The notes below the pieces were generated by a model that did no database searches, had not been told where the DNA came from, and was given only the letters and a program-made list of their open reading frames with translations. 64,000 bases of DNA. It comes from Actinomycetes bacterium (GTDB lineage: Bacteria > Actinomycetota > Acidimicrobiia > Acidimicrobiales > Aldehydirespiratoraceae). This document shows, in pieces, positions 1 through 7,921 of the stretch; position 1 is the first letter of the stretch; each line of letters opens with the position of its first letter. The DNA lies in the NCBI GenBank assembly GCA_024276495.1, contig JAJRXC010000063.1, positions 1 through 64,000 of the forward strand, written 5' to 3'. Both the position numbers and the translations under genes were made by a program.

Positions 1-55
1 CAACGATCATGCCGACGAGCATCCCCGTGACGATTCCAAGTCGGGTGCCCATCAT
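1..55 (-). CDS. Partial N-terminus of an unidentified protein downstream of trkH
   Basis: Only the first 18 codons are inside the window. The frame opens with ATGATGGGC, and its first ATG overlaps the trkH stop (ATGA), so it is probably the last visible member of the trk transcription unit. The residues (MMGTRLG then a Met, Val and Ile-rich run) look like the start of a signal peptide or membrane segment. The second ATG, three bases on, is an equally good start. Function cannot be assigned. Confidence 0.5.
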   Translation of the reverse strand, partial: MMGTRLGIVTGMLVGMIV

Positions 56-1632
56 CTGCCCTTCACCAGCGAGTAGAGGAATCCGATGAGGACGAACACT
101 GCAACGAACTCGAGGCGCCCGAGGTACATCTGGATGATGTACGTGACCTTCAGCAGCGCCGGCATCGACGGAGCGGTGACACCGACCGACAGCCCGACGG
201 ACGCCCCGGCGCTCACGGACTCGAAGAGCGCCTGTTGGAGCGGGACACCGTACCCGATCGCGACACCCGCACCGGAGAGGAACAGCGCCACGAACAGCAG
301 CGAGACGACCATCGCCGACTTCGCGACCTCGGGGGTGAGACGATGTCGCCCGAACTGGTAGTAGCCGTCGTCGACGAGAGCGCCCTCAGGCAGGAGGTCA
401 CCCTTGACCTCGTCGACGATCGCTCGCACGGCGAGGCCGACACGCATCGCCTTGACGCCACCCGCGGTCGACGAGGCCATGCCGCCCATCGCCATCGCGA
501 TCGCCATCCCACCGAAGGCGAGCCCCGACCAGGCGACCAGTTCCGACGACGGAACCGTGGCGAAACCGGTGCCCGTGTGGGCCGAGAGGATCTGGAAGAA
601 CCCCTGCCGGGAGAGACCGGCGATCGACGTGTACGTCCCGATCGCCGCGAGGCCGACGATCGTGAACGTCATCGTCACGACGAAGGTCGTCAGGATGGTG
701 CGGGTCTCGAGGTTCTTGAGGAGCGTCCACTGCACGGGCCGATCGCGCTCGTCGAGTCCGTACGAGACGCGGCGTCGACGGCGTCGCTCGTGCGAGCGGC
801 TCCAGAGACGGAAGTGGAAACCGAACGACAGCGCACCCGCCACCATGAGCACGGCGGTCACACCTTCGAACACGGCGGAGTGGTAATACCCGAGGCTCGT
901 GGACTGCGGGGAGAACCCTCCGGTGTCGAACGCTGCGAAGAAGATCATCAGGCCGTGGAACAGCGACCGCTCCCACGCGAACCCCAGGACGAACCGGGCG
1001 ACGAGACCGAGAGCGACGACACCGACCACGAGGTGCAGGACGGACACGGCCCAGATGACGCGTGCCGTCGACTTGACCGACGGCAGCACCCGGTCCTCCC
1101 GCCCCTCGCCCTGGAAGAGCGTCGTCATCCCGCGCCCGGCGAAGAGCACGAGCGCCGCGATGATGATGCCCTGGCCGCCGAGGAAGTGCAGCAGGTGCCG
1201 CCAGAAGTTCAGGGAGGACGCGAGGTGGTCGAGGTCCTGGACGAGGGCCAGCCCGGTCGTCGTCAGGCCGGACATCGCATCGAAGTAGGCATCGAGGGGC
1301 GATCCGTAGTGTCCCGAGAGGGCGAACGGGATCGATCCGATCGCCGGAACGATCAGCCATGTGAGCGCGACGACCACCATCCCGTGGCTCCAGTCGAGGT
1401 GGCGCTGATCCGCCTTGATCTTGGCCGTCGGCGGAAGGCTGATCCGGATGAGGATCGTCCCGAGCACCGCGAACAAGCCCGCCATGAGGATGAACGATCC
1501 GAGCGGGTTCCATTCGCGTGTCAGGCCGGCCCATGTGATGGGGATCCCCGACGCCGCCGCGACGACGAGGAACACCCGCCCGAGGGAGGTGCCCACGGTT
1601 CTCAGATCGTCGGCGGCCGGGCGGATCAGCAT
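52..1632 (-). CDS. trkH: TrkH-family potassium uptake channel subunit
   Basis: This 526-residue polytopic membrane protein is the K+-translocating subunit of a Trk/Ktr system. The fourfold pore-loop plan is visible: selectivity-filter-like stretches TTTGLA, DTGGFS, TGTGFA and VGLSVG each sit between hydrophobic helices, as expected for the SKT superfamily. A basic stretch ([11 protein letters not shown]) lies in a cytoplasmic loop. The ATG start follows the 48-residue ORF stop by one base, and the stop overlaps the next gene. Two RCK-domain genes lie immediately upstream, so channel and gating ring are encoded together. The gene is intact and of normal family length (about 480-550). Confidence 0.95.
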   Translation of the reverse strand: MLIRPAADDLRTVGTSLGRVFLVVAAASGIPITWAGLTREWNPLGSFILMAGLFAVLGTILIRISLPPTAKIKADQRHLDWSHGMVVVALTWLIVPAIGSIPFALSGHYGSPLDAYFDAMSGLTTTGLALVQDLDHLASSLNFWRHLLHFLGGQGIIIAALVLFAGRGMTTLFQGEGREDRVLPSVKSTARVIWAVSVLHLVVGVVALGLVARFVLGFAWERSLFHGLMIFFAAFDTGGFSPQSTSLGYYHSAVFEGVTAVLMVAGALSFGFHFRLWSRSHERRRRRRVSYGLDERDRPVQWTLLKNLETRTILTTFVVTMTFTIVGLAAIGTYTSIAGLSRQGFFQILSAHTGTGFATVPSSELVAWSGLAFGGMAIAMAMGGMASSTAGGVKAMRVGLAVRAIVDEVKGDLLPEGALVDDGYYQFGRHRLTPEVAKSAMVVSLLFVALFLSGAGVAIGYGVPLQQALFESVSAGASVGLSVGVTAPSMPALLKVTYIIQMYLGRLEFVAVFVLIGFLYSLVKGR

Positions 1633-1633
1633 C

Positions 1634-1780
1634 TCAGAACAACCACAAGGACAGCGCCGCGACGACCACAGCGACGAGGCCGAGCGACAGGACGATCACC
1701 GCCTCGAGCAGGAACAGGAGGACACCGTGGACCGGGTTCGGCACCCACACCGGCATCGAGCGACCGCCGGGGAGGTTCAC
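1634..1780 (-). CDS. 48-residue single-span membrane peptide between trkA and trkH
   Basis: A short frame starts with GTG overlapping the trkA stop (GTGA) and ends with TGA one base before the trkH ATG, so it exactly fills the gap between the two genes. The product begins VNLPGGRSMPVWVPNPVHG and continues with about 29 mostly hydrophobic residues (Leu, Val, Ala) to the C-terminus, enough for one membrane helix. I do not recognise a family. Tight coupling on both sides suggests a small accessory subunit of the Trk complex, by analogy with KdpF in the Kdp complex. That role is inference; the frame and its spacing are observed. Confidence 0.65.
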   Translation of the reverse strand: MNLPGGRSMPVWVPNPVHGVLLFLLEAVIVLSLGLVAVVVAALSLWLF

Positions 1781-2439
1781 GACGAGCCCTTCTCCGTGCA
1801 GCAGAACTCGACGAACAGGTCCCCCGCCCGGTCGACACGGCTCGTGGCCACGATACGGTCCCCGGGCCGGATGACCGTCGGTCCCCGGGGCACGATGAGC
1901 TCGTCTCCCCGCTCGATCGCCACGATCACCGAGAACGGCGGCACGTCGATCTCCTGGAGGGGCTTCTCCTCGAAGGACGGCCCGACCTCGAACTCGGTGA
2001 CCGAGAGCTTGCCGTGCGCCAGCAACACCGAGGCCTCGAGCACGTCGACCTTGAGGTCGCGCTCGAGAACGCCGACCATCAGGTCCGTGACGGCGACCGT
2101 CTTGATCTTGAGCGCCGAGAAGGTCGGTGCGTTGGCCGGGTCGTTGAGTCGTGCGAGCACCTTCTTGGCACCCAGGTTCCTCCCGAGCTGAGCTGCGACG
2201 AGGTTGACGTCGTCCTTGCCCGTCACCGCCAGGATCCAGTCCGACCGGTGGACGTCCGCACGCTTGAGGAGGTCGACGTCGGTGCCGTCACCTTCGAACA
2301 CGATCACACCGGTCGCATCGACGACCTTCATCGCGACGTCGCGCCGCGGCTCGATGACGGTGACCGTGTGCCCCGCGTGAGCGAGCTTGCGGGCGAGGTA
2401 CGACCCGACCTTCCCGCCGCCGACGATGAGGATCCTCAC
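1777..2439 (-). CDS. trkA: TrkA-family RCK subunit (second of the pair)
   Basis: This 220-residue protein has an RCK_N Rossmann domain at the N-terminus (MRILIVGGGKVGSYLA, the GxGxxG nucleotide-binding loop) and an RCK_C domain in the last 80 residues. Such proteins form the cytoplasmic octameric ring that gates TrkH/KtrB in response to nucleotides. Its ATG overlaps the stop of the upstream RCK gene (ATGA), and its stop overlaps the 48-residue membrane peptide. Two separate RCK genes in tandem resemble mycobacterial ceoB/ceoC rather than the long fused TrkA of enterobacteria. Confidence 0.93.
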   Translation of the reverse strand: MRILIVGGGKVGSYLARKLAHAGHTVTVIEPRRDVAMKVVDATGVIVFEGDGTDVDLLKRADVHRSDWILAVTGKDDVNLVAAQLGRNLGAKKVLARLNDPANAPTFSALKIKTVAVTDLMVGVLERDLKVDVLEASVLLAHGKLSVTEFEVGPSFEEKPLQEIDVPPFSVIVAIERGDELIVPRGPTVIRPGDRIVATSRVDRAGDLFVEFCCTEKGSS

Positions 2440-3101
2440 TTCAGCTCCGGTTCCACGTCGTCGAGGTACTTCCCGACCTTGCTCGTCGTGCCGTGCCTCG
2501 CCGCAGCCACGACGAGATCCTCCTCGCGCAGGATCGTGTCGGGCTCCGGGATGAACGTTCGGCCGTCACGCATGATCGCCGCGACCCGGAGATCGTCGCG
2601 GATCTCGAACTCCGAGACCCTCATCCCATCGGCCTTGTCGTTGAGGTACATCTCGACGATCTCGATGTCGCCCGTCGAGAACGTCACGTGGTAGTCGAAC
2701 TCGGACTCCACGAGTTGTTCGTGCACGACCCGCGAGACGAGATGTGCGCCGGCGACGTAGCGAACGTCCAACGCTCGATACACCTCGGCCCGCGCAGGGT
2801 CGTCCAGCCGGGCGATCGTCTTGGGAACGCCGAACACCTGCTTGGCGACCTGAGCGGCCATCACGTTCGCGTTGTCGTTGCTCGTCACCGCGACGAACGC
2901 ATCGGCGAACTCGATGTCCGCCTCACGGAGGGTGCGAACGTCGTAGGCGAGGCCGACCACCGTACGTCCATCGAACGTCGCACCGAGACGAGCGAGTTTC
3001 TCCGGCAGTTCGTCGATCACGGACACGTCGTACCCCTCGACCGACAGCGTCATGGCGAGATCCGACCCCACGCGTCCACATCCGGCGATGACAACATGCA
3101 T
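2436..3101 (-). CDS. trkA: TrkA-family RCK subunit (first of the pair)
   Basis: This 221-residue protein has an N-terminal GCGRVGSDLA nucleotide-binding loop, an acidic residue after the second strand (SVIDE), and a C-terminal RCK_C region. It is the first gene of the trk operon and probably forms a hetero-ring with the RCK protein downstream. A TAGCCT hexamer lies six bases before the ATG and there is no Shine-Dalgarno sequence, so the mRNA is probably leaderless. It is divergent from the LCP gene, 78 bp away. Function is assigned from family membership; regulation is inferred from the promoter. Confidence 0.92.
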   Translation of the reverse strand: MHVVIAGCGRVGSDLAMTLSVEGYDVSVIDELPEKLARLGATFDGRTVVGLAYDVRTLREADIEFADAFVAVTSNDNANVMAAQVAKQVFGVPKTIARLDDPARAEVYRALDVRYVAGAHLVSRVVHEQLVESEFDYHVTFSTGDIEIVEMYLNDKADGMRVSEFEIRDDLRVAAIMRDGRTFIPEPDTILREEDLVVAAARHGTTSKVGKYLDDVEPELK

Positions 3102-3107
3102 GCTCGC

Positions 3108-3113
3108 AGGCTA
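3108..3113 (-). promoter_or_regulatory. -10 hexamer TAGCCT for the trk operon (leaderless)
   Basis: TAGCCT on the minus strand ends six bases before the ATG at 3101. At normal -10 to start-site spacing, transcription would begin at or next to the ATG. No ribosome binding site is present. Confidence 0.45.
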
Positions 3114-3165
3114 ATCCGGTGCAGGAGCCGACACGTTGATACCACGACCGTGCGCGTTCGACCGC

Positions 3166-3171
3166 TAGCCT
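3166..3171 (+). promoter_or_regulatory. -10 hexamer TAGCCT for the LCP gene
   Basis: TAGCCT is followed by eight bases and then the ATG at 3180, with no Shine-Dalgarno sequence. The same hexamer serves the divergent trk operon about 55 bp away, so both promoters share this short intergenic region. Confidence 0.4.
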
Positions 3172-3179
3172 CAACGCCG

Positions 3180-4442
3180 ATGTGGTTCCGAGCACGCTCA
3201 CTGGTCGCGGCGACGGCGACCGCCCTCGTGGTGTCGGCGTGCACCGCGTCCTCGGTCGACGAGACCACCACGACCCAGGCGCCGCCACCGGCTCCCACGA
3301 CGACATCGACGACACAGGCTCCGACCACCACCGAGAGCACCACGACCACCACCGAAGCTCCGCTCATGACCGTGGCCGTGTCCGGGGAGATGCCCGCGGC
3401 CGTGGCCGCCGCCGCCTCGGCGTTCATGTCGGTGGTGCTGGATCCCCGCAACGACACCGCGAACATCGACCCAGCCATGCTCGAGCATCTCGCGACCGCC
3501 GGTGACGGGATGACGGACCGGTACACCGGCGTGGCCTCGATCCAGGAGCTCTCGACCGGTGGCTCGGTCGGCGTCGTGACGCTCGACTCCGGCGACCTCC
3601 TCCTCCTCGCCGACGAAGGATCGGGATGGACGGTCGTCGGCGCCGACCTGAGCTCGACCGACGCACCCCCCTGGTACGGTCCGAGCCCACGTCGCGTCCT
3701 GGTCCTCGGCTCCGACGCCAGGCCCGGCGCGACCGCCGCGGTGAGCAGGATGGACTCGATGCACATCGTCACGGCGGTCCCCGAACTCCACGGGGGCGCC
3801 ATCCTCGGGTACCCCCGGGACAGCTGGGTGAGCACCGCGTACGGCGACATGCGGATCAACGCGCTCACCGCCTCGGGCCGCGGCCCCGACGCCCTCTTCG
3901 CCCTGTTCACCGAGGACTGGGAGCTCCCGCTCGACGGCTACATCCTGACGGCGTTCGCCGGGTTCGAGCGTCTCATCGGTTCCACGATCGGCCGCCTCAC
4001 GATCGATCTACCCAGGGCCGTGCCGTCGCGCTTGTACTGGCCCGGGTTCCGCGCCGGAGAGCAGCGCCTCACGCCCACGCGAACGCTCGAGCTCGCGAGA
4101 ACGCGCAAGGGCGTCCCCGGCGGTGACTTCACGAGATCCTGGAACCAGGGTCTCATCATGCTCGCCACGCTGACGATGCTCCAGCAGGGCTCCATCGAGG
4201 ACGTACCCGTGCTCATCGGTGAGCTCGTCAAGTACACCGACACGAACCTGACCCCGACCGACCTGATCCAGCTCGGGGCTGCGGCGTTCGCACTCGACGT
4301 CGGCGAGATCGACAACGTCGTGCTTCCGGGGAAGCTCGGCCGCGCGACCGGCGGCGCGTCCGTCGTGTTCCTCGATCCCGAGGCCGAAGGCATCGTTGCC
4401 GACGTCGTCGACGACGGCCTCCTCACACCCGGCGAGGAGTAG
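3180..4442 (+). CDS. LCP (LytR-CpsA-Psr) family lipoprotein
   Basis: This 420-residue exported protein starts with a lipoprotein signal (MWFRARSLVAATA, lipobox LVVSAC with Cys21). A Thr/Pro-rich linker of about 40 residues follows, then a domain of unknown fold, then an LCP catalytic domain beginning near RRVLVLGSDARPG with the GYPRDSW segment characteristic of the family. LCP enzymes transfer undecaprenyl-linked glycopolymers onto peptidoglycan outside the membrane. In actinobacteria these are typically arabinogalactan or teichuronic-type polymers. The open frame extends far upstream, but 3180 is chosen because the signal peptide begins there and a -10 hexamer precedes it. The substrate is unknown. 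Confidence 0.85.
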   Translation: MWFRARSLVAATATALVVSACTASSVDETTTTQAPPPAPTTTSTTQAPTTTESTTTTTEAPLMTVAVSGEMPAAVAAAASAFMSVVLDPRNDTANIDPAMLEHLATAGDGMTDRYTGVASIQELSTGGSVGVVTLDSGDLLLLADEGSGWTVVGADLSSTDAPPWYGPSPRRVLVLGSDARPGATAAVSRMDSMHIVTAVPELHGGAILGYPRDSWVSTAYGDMRINALTASGRGPDALFALFTEDWELPLDGYILTAFAGFERLIGSTIGRLTIDLPRAVPSRLYWPGFRAGEQRLTPTRTLELARTRKGVPGGDFTRSWNQGLIMLATLTMLQQGSIEDVPVLIGELVKYTDTNLTPTDLIQLGAAAFALDVGEIDNVVLPGKLGRATGGASVVFLDPEAEGIVADVVDDGLLTPGEE

Positions 4443-4462
4443 CGCAACACGCGCTCCGGTCG

Positions 4463-4468
4463 TATCGT
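4463..4468 (+). promoter_or_regulatory. -10 hexamer TATCGT for the aminotransferase gene
   Basis: TATCGT ends six bases before the GTG start at 4475, which again suggests a leaderless transcript. It lies 21 bases past the LCP stop, so the aminotransferase probably has its own promoter. Confidence 0.4.
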
Positions 4469-4474
4469 TGCACC

Positions 4475-5707
4475 GTGGCCGAGATCCCCTCCCTGTCGCT
4501 GCGCGGTGCGTCGCTCGCCGACCACTCCCCGATGCCGGAGTACATCGCGGAGCACTTCGAGCGCTCCGCCGACGCCGACCCCTCCGACCCGGACCGCTAC
4601 ATCGGGCTCGCGATCGCCGAGAACAAGCTCGTCTGGGACCTTCTCGAGCCGAAGCTCACCAGCGACCGCAACGTGGACCAGCGCACGGTGGGCTACGACG
4701 CGATGGTCGGATCCGAGCGCTTTCGGGCCAGCATCGCGGCGTTCGGATCCGAGCATCTCTGGGGGAGGGCGGTCCACGCCGACGAGATCATCACGCTCGC
4801 CGGGGCCGGGAGCATCCTCGAGACGATCTTCTACGTCATCGGCGACCCCGGCGACGGGGTCCTCATCCCCACGCCGAGCTACGCCGGCTTCTGGATGGAC
4901 ATCGAGACGCGCGACGCCATGCGCGTCGTCCCCGCCCACATGTCCCCCGACGAGGGCTTCGTCATCGACGTCGACGTGCTCGCCCGCACCTACGACGAAA
5001 CGGACATCCCCATCAAGGCGCTGCTGCTCACGAACCCATCGAACCCGACGGGCCGGATCCACACTCCGGACGAGATGCGCGGGGCCGTGTCGTGGGCGCG
5101 CTCGCAAGGGTTGCACATCATCGTCAACGAGATCTACGGACTGTCGGCACACGGTTCCGTTCCGTTCATCCCGACGGGTTCACTGGTCGACGTCGACGAC
5201 GACATCCACTTCGTGTGGGCGTTCAGCAAGGACCTCGCGATGAGCGGCCTGCGGTGCGGGGTCCTGGCGACGTCGAACGAGGGCCTTCGCACGGCGATCG
5301 CCGGACTCGCGTACTGGGCCGTCGTGTCGGGAGACACACAGCATCTGCTCGGGGCGATGCTCGACGACCGTGCATGGGCACTCGACTACCTGACGGGGAT
5401 GCGAGCCCGACTGGCCGAGGCATCTCGGACGGCGACCGACGCGCTCGACCGTGCCGGCATCCCGATCGTGCCCGGAGACGCCGGGTTGTTCCGGCTGCTC
5501 GACGTGCGGGCCTTCCTCTCCGAGCCGTCCTGGGACGCCGAGCAAACGTTCTGGCGGACGATCCTGCACGACGCGAACGTGAACCTCACGCCCGGTGCCG
5601 CGTGCCACGTCGGTGAGCCCGGGTTCATGCGACTGTGCTTCGCCGAGGAACCCCCGGACGTCGTGCAGATCGCGATCGAGAGGATCGCCGGCGTGCTCGA
5701 GCCCTGA
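4475..5707 (+). CDS. Fold-type I PLP-dependent aminotransferase (class I/II)
   Basis: This 410-residue protein has the aspartate aminotransferase-like fold. GAGSIL (cofactor phosphate region), LLTNPSNPTGR (Asn contacting the PLP ring) and AFSKDLAMSGLRCG (Schiff-base Lys in SKD) are all present. The opening YIGLAIAENKL segment resembles the ACC synthase-like subgroup found in plants and in some bacterial biosynthetic enzymes. The amino acid substrate cannot be deduced, and no biosynthetic cluster surrounds the gene. The GTG start is supported by the -10 hexamer six bases upstream. It converges with the Tad locus with only three bases between stops. Confidence 0.85.
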   Translation: MAEIPSLSLRGASLADHSPMPEYIAEHFERSADADPSDPDRYIGLAIAENKLVWDLLEPKLTSDRNVDQRTVGYDAMVGSERFRASIAAFGSEHLWGRAVHADEIITLAGAGSILETIFYVIGDPGDGVLIPTPSYAGFWMDIETRDAMRVVPAHMSPDEGFVIDVDVLARTYDETDIPIKALLLTNPSNPTGRIHTPDEMRGAVSWARSQGLHIIVNEIYGLSAHGSVPFIPTGSLVDVDDDIHFVWAFSKDLAMSGLRCGVLATSNEGLRTAIAGLAYWAVVSGDTQHLLGAMLDDRAWALDYLTGMRARLAEASRTATDALDRAGIPIVPGDAGLFRLLDVRAFLSEPSWDAEQTFWRTILHDANVNLTPGAACHVGEPGFMRLCFAEEPPDVVQIAIERIAGVLEP

Positions 5708-5710
5708 CCC

Positions 5711-6106
5711 TCACGATCCGAGGAGCGCCGTGGGGGCGAACGTCGCCCGGGACGTGGCGGTGATCGAGATCTCACCGATCCCCGGGATCGACACGTTCCT
5801 GGCCACGACCACGACCACGGTCCGGGTCTCCCAGGATCGGTCGATCGGGCACCGGCACGAGACCAGCGACGCACCGTTCGCCGCGGCGAACCTCGCCGCC
5901 TCCTGGGCCGGCGTGCCCGACGCGCCGAAGGGTTGGAACGTCACCGGCGCCGCCGCGAGCGCTGCGGCATCGGCCGCAGCCGCCGTGCCGGCGTACGTGG
6001 CGGCACCGAGTCCCACCGCCGCCACGGTGACGAGCAGCACCAGCACGGCGCCTACGAGCGCGATCCCGAGGACGACCGAGCCCCGCTCAGCGCTCGACCC
6101 GCATCG
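5711..6106 (-). CDS. TadE-like exported protein (Rv3654c-like position), start unresolved
   Basis: The frame encodes about 130 residues. A hydrophobic helix (ERGSVVLGIALVGAVLVLL) is followed by an Ala-rich segment (AAAADAAALAAA), matching the helicase/secretion-neighbourhood TadE-like family at the end of the Tad locus. No ATG, GTG or TTG exists in this frame near the expected start. The nearest GTG is about 100 bases inside tadE and the next Met is further still. The coordinate given marks where homology-like sequence begins, overlapping the end of tadE. Either a rare start codon or translational coupling is used, or a base is missing. Function is probably a minor pilin or pilus-associated factor, by position. 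Confidence 0.6.
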   Translation of the reverse strand, partial: RCGSSAERGSVVLGIALVGAVLVLLVTVAAVGLGAATYAGTAAAADAAALAAAPVTFQPFGASGTPAQEAARFAAANGASLVSCRCPIDRSWETRTVVVVVARNVSIPGIGEISITATSRATFAPTALLGS

Positions 6107-6446
6107 ATGCGTTGGCCGAGAGCTCCACGGGGAATCCTCCGAACAAGGGAGCAGCGACGTCGTGACGCATCCGGACCCGGACGACCGCGCGCCCACCGAT
6201 CGTCGACGGACGCGAGACGGAGATGCGCGCCCGCGACCCGGATCGACCGAGGCTCTCCCTGACCGCCCGAACGGCGACGGACGTGTCGGGGGACGCCGCG
6301 GCCGCTCTCGCTCCTTCACGCGCCGCATGGAGGAGCTGGATCTCCGATCGCGCCACGACGGCGACCTCGACGAGGCCGAACAGCAAGGCGAGGACGAGCG
6401 GCAGCACGAGCGCGAACTCGACGACCGCGCTTCCCCGCTCCATCAT
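6087..6446 (-). CDS. tadE: TadE-family minor pilin
   Basis: This 119-residue protein starts MMERGSAVVEFALVLPLVL, a typical TadE/TadG leader with a short basic segment, Gly before the cleavage site, Glu at +5 and one hydrophobic helix. TadE proteins are pseudopilins processed by the prepilin peptidase and needed for Flp pilus assembly. The ATGATG start overlaps the stop of the pilin gene (ATGA). It corresponds in position to Rv3655c. A longer in-frame start (6524) would run through the pilin gene and is rejected. Confidence 0.85.
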   Translation of the reverse strand: MMERGSAVVEFALVLPLVLALLFGLVEVAVVARSEIQLLHAAREGARAAAASPDTSVAVRAVRESLGRSGSRARISVSRPSTIGGRAVVRVRMRHDVAAPLFGGFPVELSANASMRVER

Positions 6447-6619
6447 GCACGGTTCGCAACGGAGATGACCTTCTCCATCACCGTGTTGAAGAACGACGGC
6501 AGCATGTCCGAGCTCGACGCCCATGTGATGAGCGCAAGAGCCACGACCGCCGCCGCGACGAGGACGAGCGCGTACTCCGCCGTTGCCTGACCCTGCTCTG
6601 AACGGGTTGTCGATCGCAT
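6443..6619 (-). CDS. Flp-type pilin (DUF4244 family)
   Basis: This 58-residue protein begins MRSTTRSEQGQATAEYALVL. The Gly before QATAE and the Glu five residues later are the prepilin-peptidase site of class-III Flp pilins. A hydrophobic helix of about 20 residues follows, then a short C-terminal tail (FFNTVMEKVISVANRA). It matches the DUF4244 protein at the Rv3656c position. The ATG at 6619 is chosen because AAGGAG lies eight bases upstream; an earlier Met lacks a ribosome binding site. It is the presumptive structural subunit of the pilus. Confidence 0.85.
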   Translation of the reverse strand: MRSTTRSEQGQATAEYALVLVAAAVVALALITWASSSDMLPSFFNTVMEKVISVANRA

Positions 6620-6668
6620 CTGATGTCTCCTTGGTCGAGGGCGGCAGCCGGCCACCGGCGGGAGGAAG

Positions 6669-7271
6669 TCACTGTGTGAGGCGGCTCAGACCCGACACGA
6701 TGGTCGGCACGACCGCAACGAGGATGAACCCGGGGAGGATCAGGAACGCCATCGGGAAGAGCAGCTTGACCGGGAGCTTCTCGAGGCGCTCGCGTGCGGT
6801 GGCAGCCTGTTCCTCCCTCGCCCGACCGGCGAGGTCCGTGAGCGTTCCCGACAACGACGCTCCCGTCACCTCGGAACGCTCCGCGGCGTCGAAGGCCTCG
6901 GCGAGCAGGCCGTCCTCGATGGCGTGGGAGAGGCCTGCATCGATGCGCCGCAGGGCGGCCCCGAGCCGGCGCCGCGTGCCGTCCCCGACCCAGCGCATCA
7001 CGATCCTCACCGCCGCGGGGAACGGGAGGCCGGCGGTCACAGCGAGCGCAAGGAGATCGAGCGCCAGGAGGACGTCCATCTCGGTGTCGAGGGTCGACCG
7101 TCGGTGCCGGCGGATCGCCGCCACCCGTCGACCACCAACGACGATGCCCGCGGCGGCGAGGGCCAGGAGGGGGTTGAGGAGCATGAGGCCGACGCCGAGG
7201 GCGACGGCGCCGTGCCGTCGATCCGGGGCCACGATCCCGAGGACCACCGCCGTTGCAGCCCCGAGTATCAC
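6669..7271 (-). CDS. tadC: TadC-like inner-membrane platform protein
   Basis: This 200-residue protein has hydrophobic segments at the N-terminus (VILGAATAVVLGIVAP) and C-terminus (LLFPMAFLILPGFILVAVVPTI) flanking a helical T2SF domain with the usual ERSEVTGASLSGTL-type motif. TadC pairs with TadB to form the membrane platform of the Tad secretion system. The GTG start overlaps the tadB stop (GTGA). A longer frame upstream is ignored because it overlaps tadB entirely. Position equals Rv3657c. Confidence 0.87.
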   Translation of the reverse strand: MILGAATAVVLGIVAPDRRHGAVALGVGLMLLNPLLALAAAGIVVGGRRVAAIRRHRRSTLDTEMDVLLALDLLALAVTAGLPFPAAVRIVMRWVGDGTRRRLGAALRRIDAGLSHAIEDGLLAEAFDAAERSEVTGASLSGTLTDLAGRAREEQAATARERLEKLPVKLLFPMAFLILPGFILVAVVPTIVSGLSRLTQ

Positions 7272-7921
7272 GAGTACCTCGCCGCGAGCCCGAGGACGAC
7301 GGCGACTCCCAGCAACTGGAGAGCCGACCCTGCCACGAGGGGAACGACGACGAGCGGACCACCGTCGCCGGGAACCCTCCGCACGACCGTGAGGCCCGCC
7401 GTCACGACGAGCGGCACGACCCCGACGACGGCAGCCGAGAACCGGGCTTGCGTCGTCGCGATCCGGCGACGTCGGTCGAGATCCTCCGTCGCCTTCGCGC
7501 GATCGGCGAGAACGAACAGGGTGGGAGCCAGCGACGAGCCGGTCACCTCGGACAGGTCGCACACGGCGGTGAACGCTCGGCCGTTCGTGGGCAGCGAGTC
7601 CCGCATCGACGCGCCGACACGGGCCATCGGCGCCCCCGCGTCGCACAGGCGCCGGGTCACCGCCGACACCAACGCGGGATCGCCGTCACGCAGGGCCCGC
7701 CGCAACGTCGAGCCCGATGCCACGACGGCCGTCAATTCCCGGAGGAAGCTCACCTCGCTGTGTCGGTCCCTCACCGGTCGGCCGTATCGCCGGGCGAGGG
7801 CGATCGCGCTGAGCGCACCGATTCCGAGCGCCGGATGGACGGCCACAACGGCGGTGGCGAGGAGGAGCGTGACCGACGTGTCCATCACCGCCGTCAACGC
7901 GACGATGACCCAGATCAACAT
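7268..7921 (-). CDS. tadB: TadB-like inner-membrane platform protein
   Basis: This 217-residue protein has a hydrophobic N-terminus (MLIWVIVALTAVMDTSVTLL), a T2SF domain containing SEVTGSSLAPTL, and hydrophobic C-terminal helices. The same T2SF core motif recurs in tadC next door, consistent with paralogous platform subunits. The ATG lies seven bases inside the end of tadA, so translation is coupled. Position equals Rv3658c. The function as a membrane platform is family knowledge. Confidence 0.88.
   Translation of the reverse strand: MLIWVIVALTAVMDTSVTLLLATAVVAVHPALGIGALSAIALARRYGRPVRDRHSEVSFLRELTAVVASGSTLRRALRDGDPALVSAVTRRLCDAGAPMARVGASMRDSLPTNGRAFTAVCDLSEVTGSSLAPTLFVLADRAKATEDLDRRRRIATTQARFSAAVVGVVPLVVTAGLTVVRRVPGDGGPLVVVPLVAGSALQLLGVAVVLGLAARYS

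Noticed and set aside
235-2694. Open frame of about 820 codons opposite trkH and trkA
   Set aside because: Charged low-complexity product with no ribosome binding site; the sense strand has intact Trk genes.
3250-3370. Thr/Pro-coding repeat tract (ACC/ACG-rich) resembling a tandem DNA repeat
   Set aside because: It is the linker of the LCP lipoprotein; codons vary and there is no fixed repeat unit.
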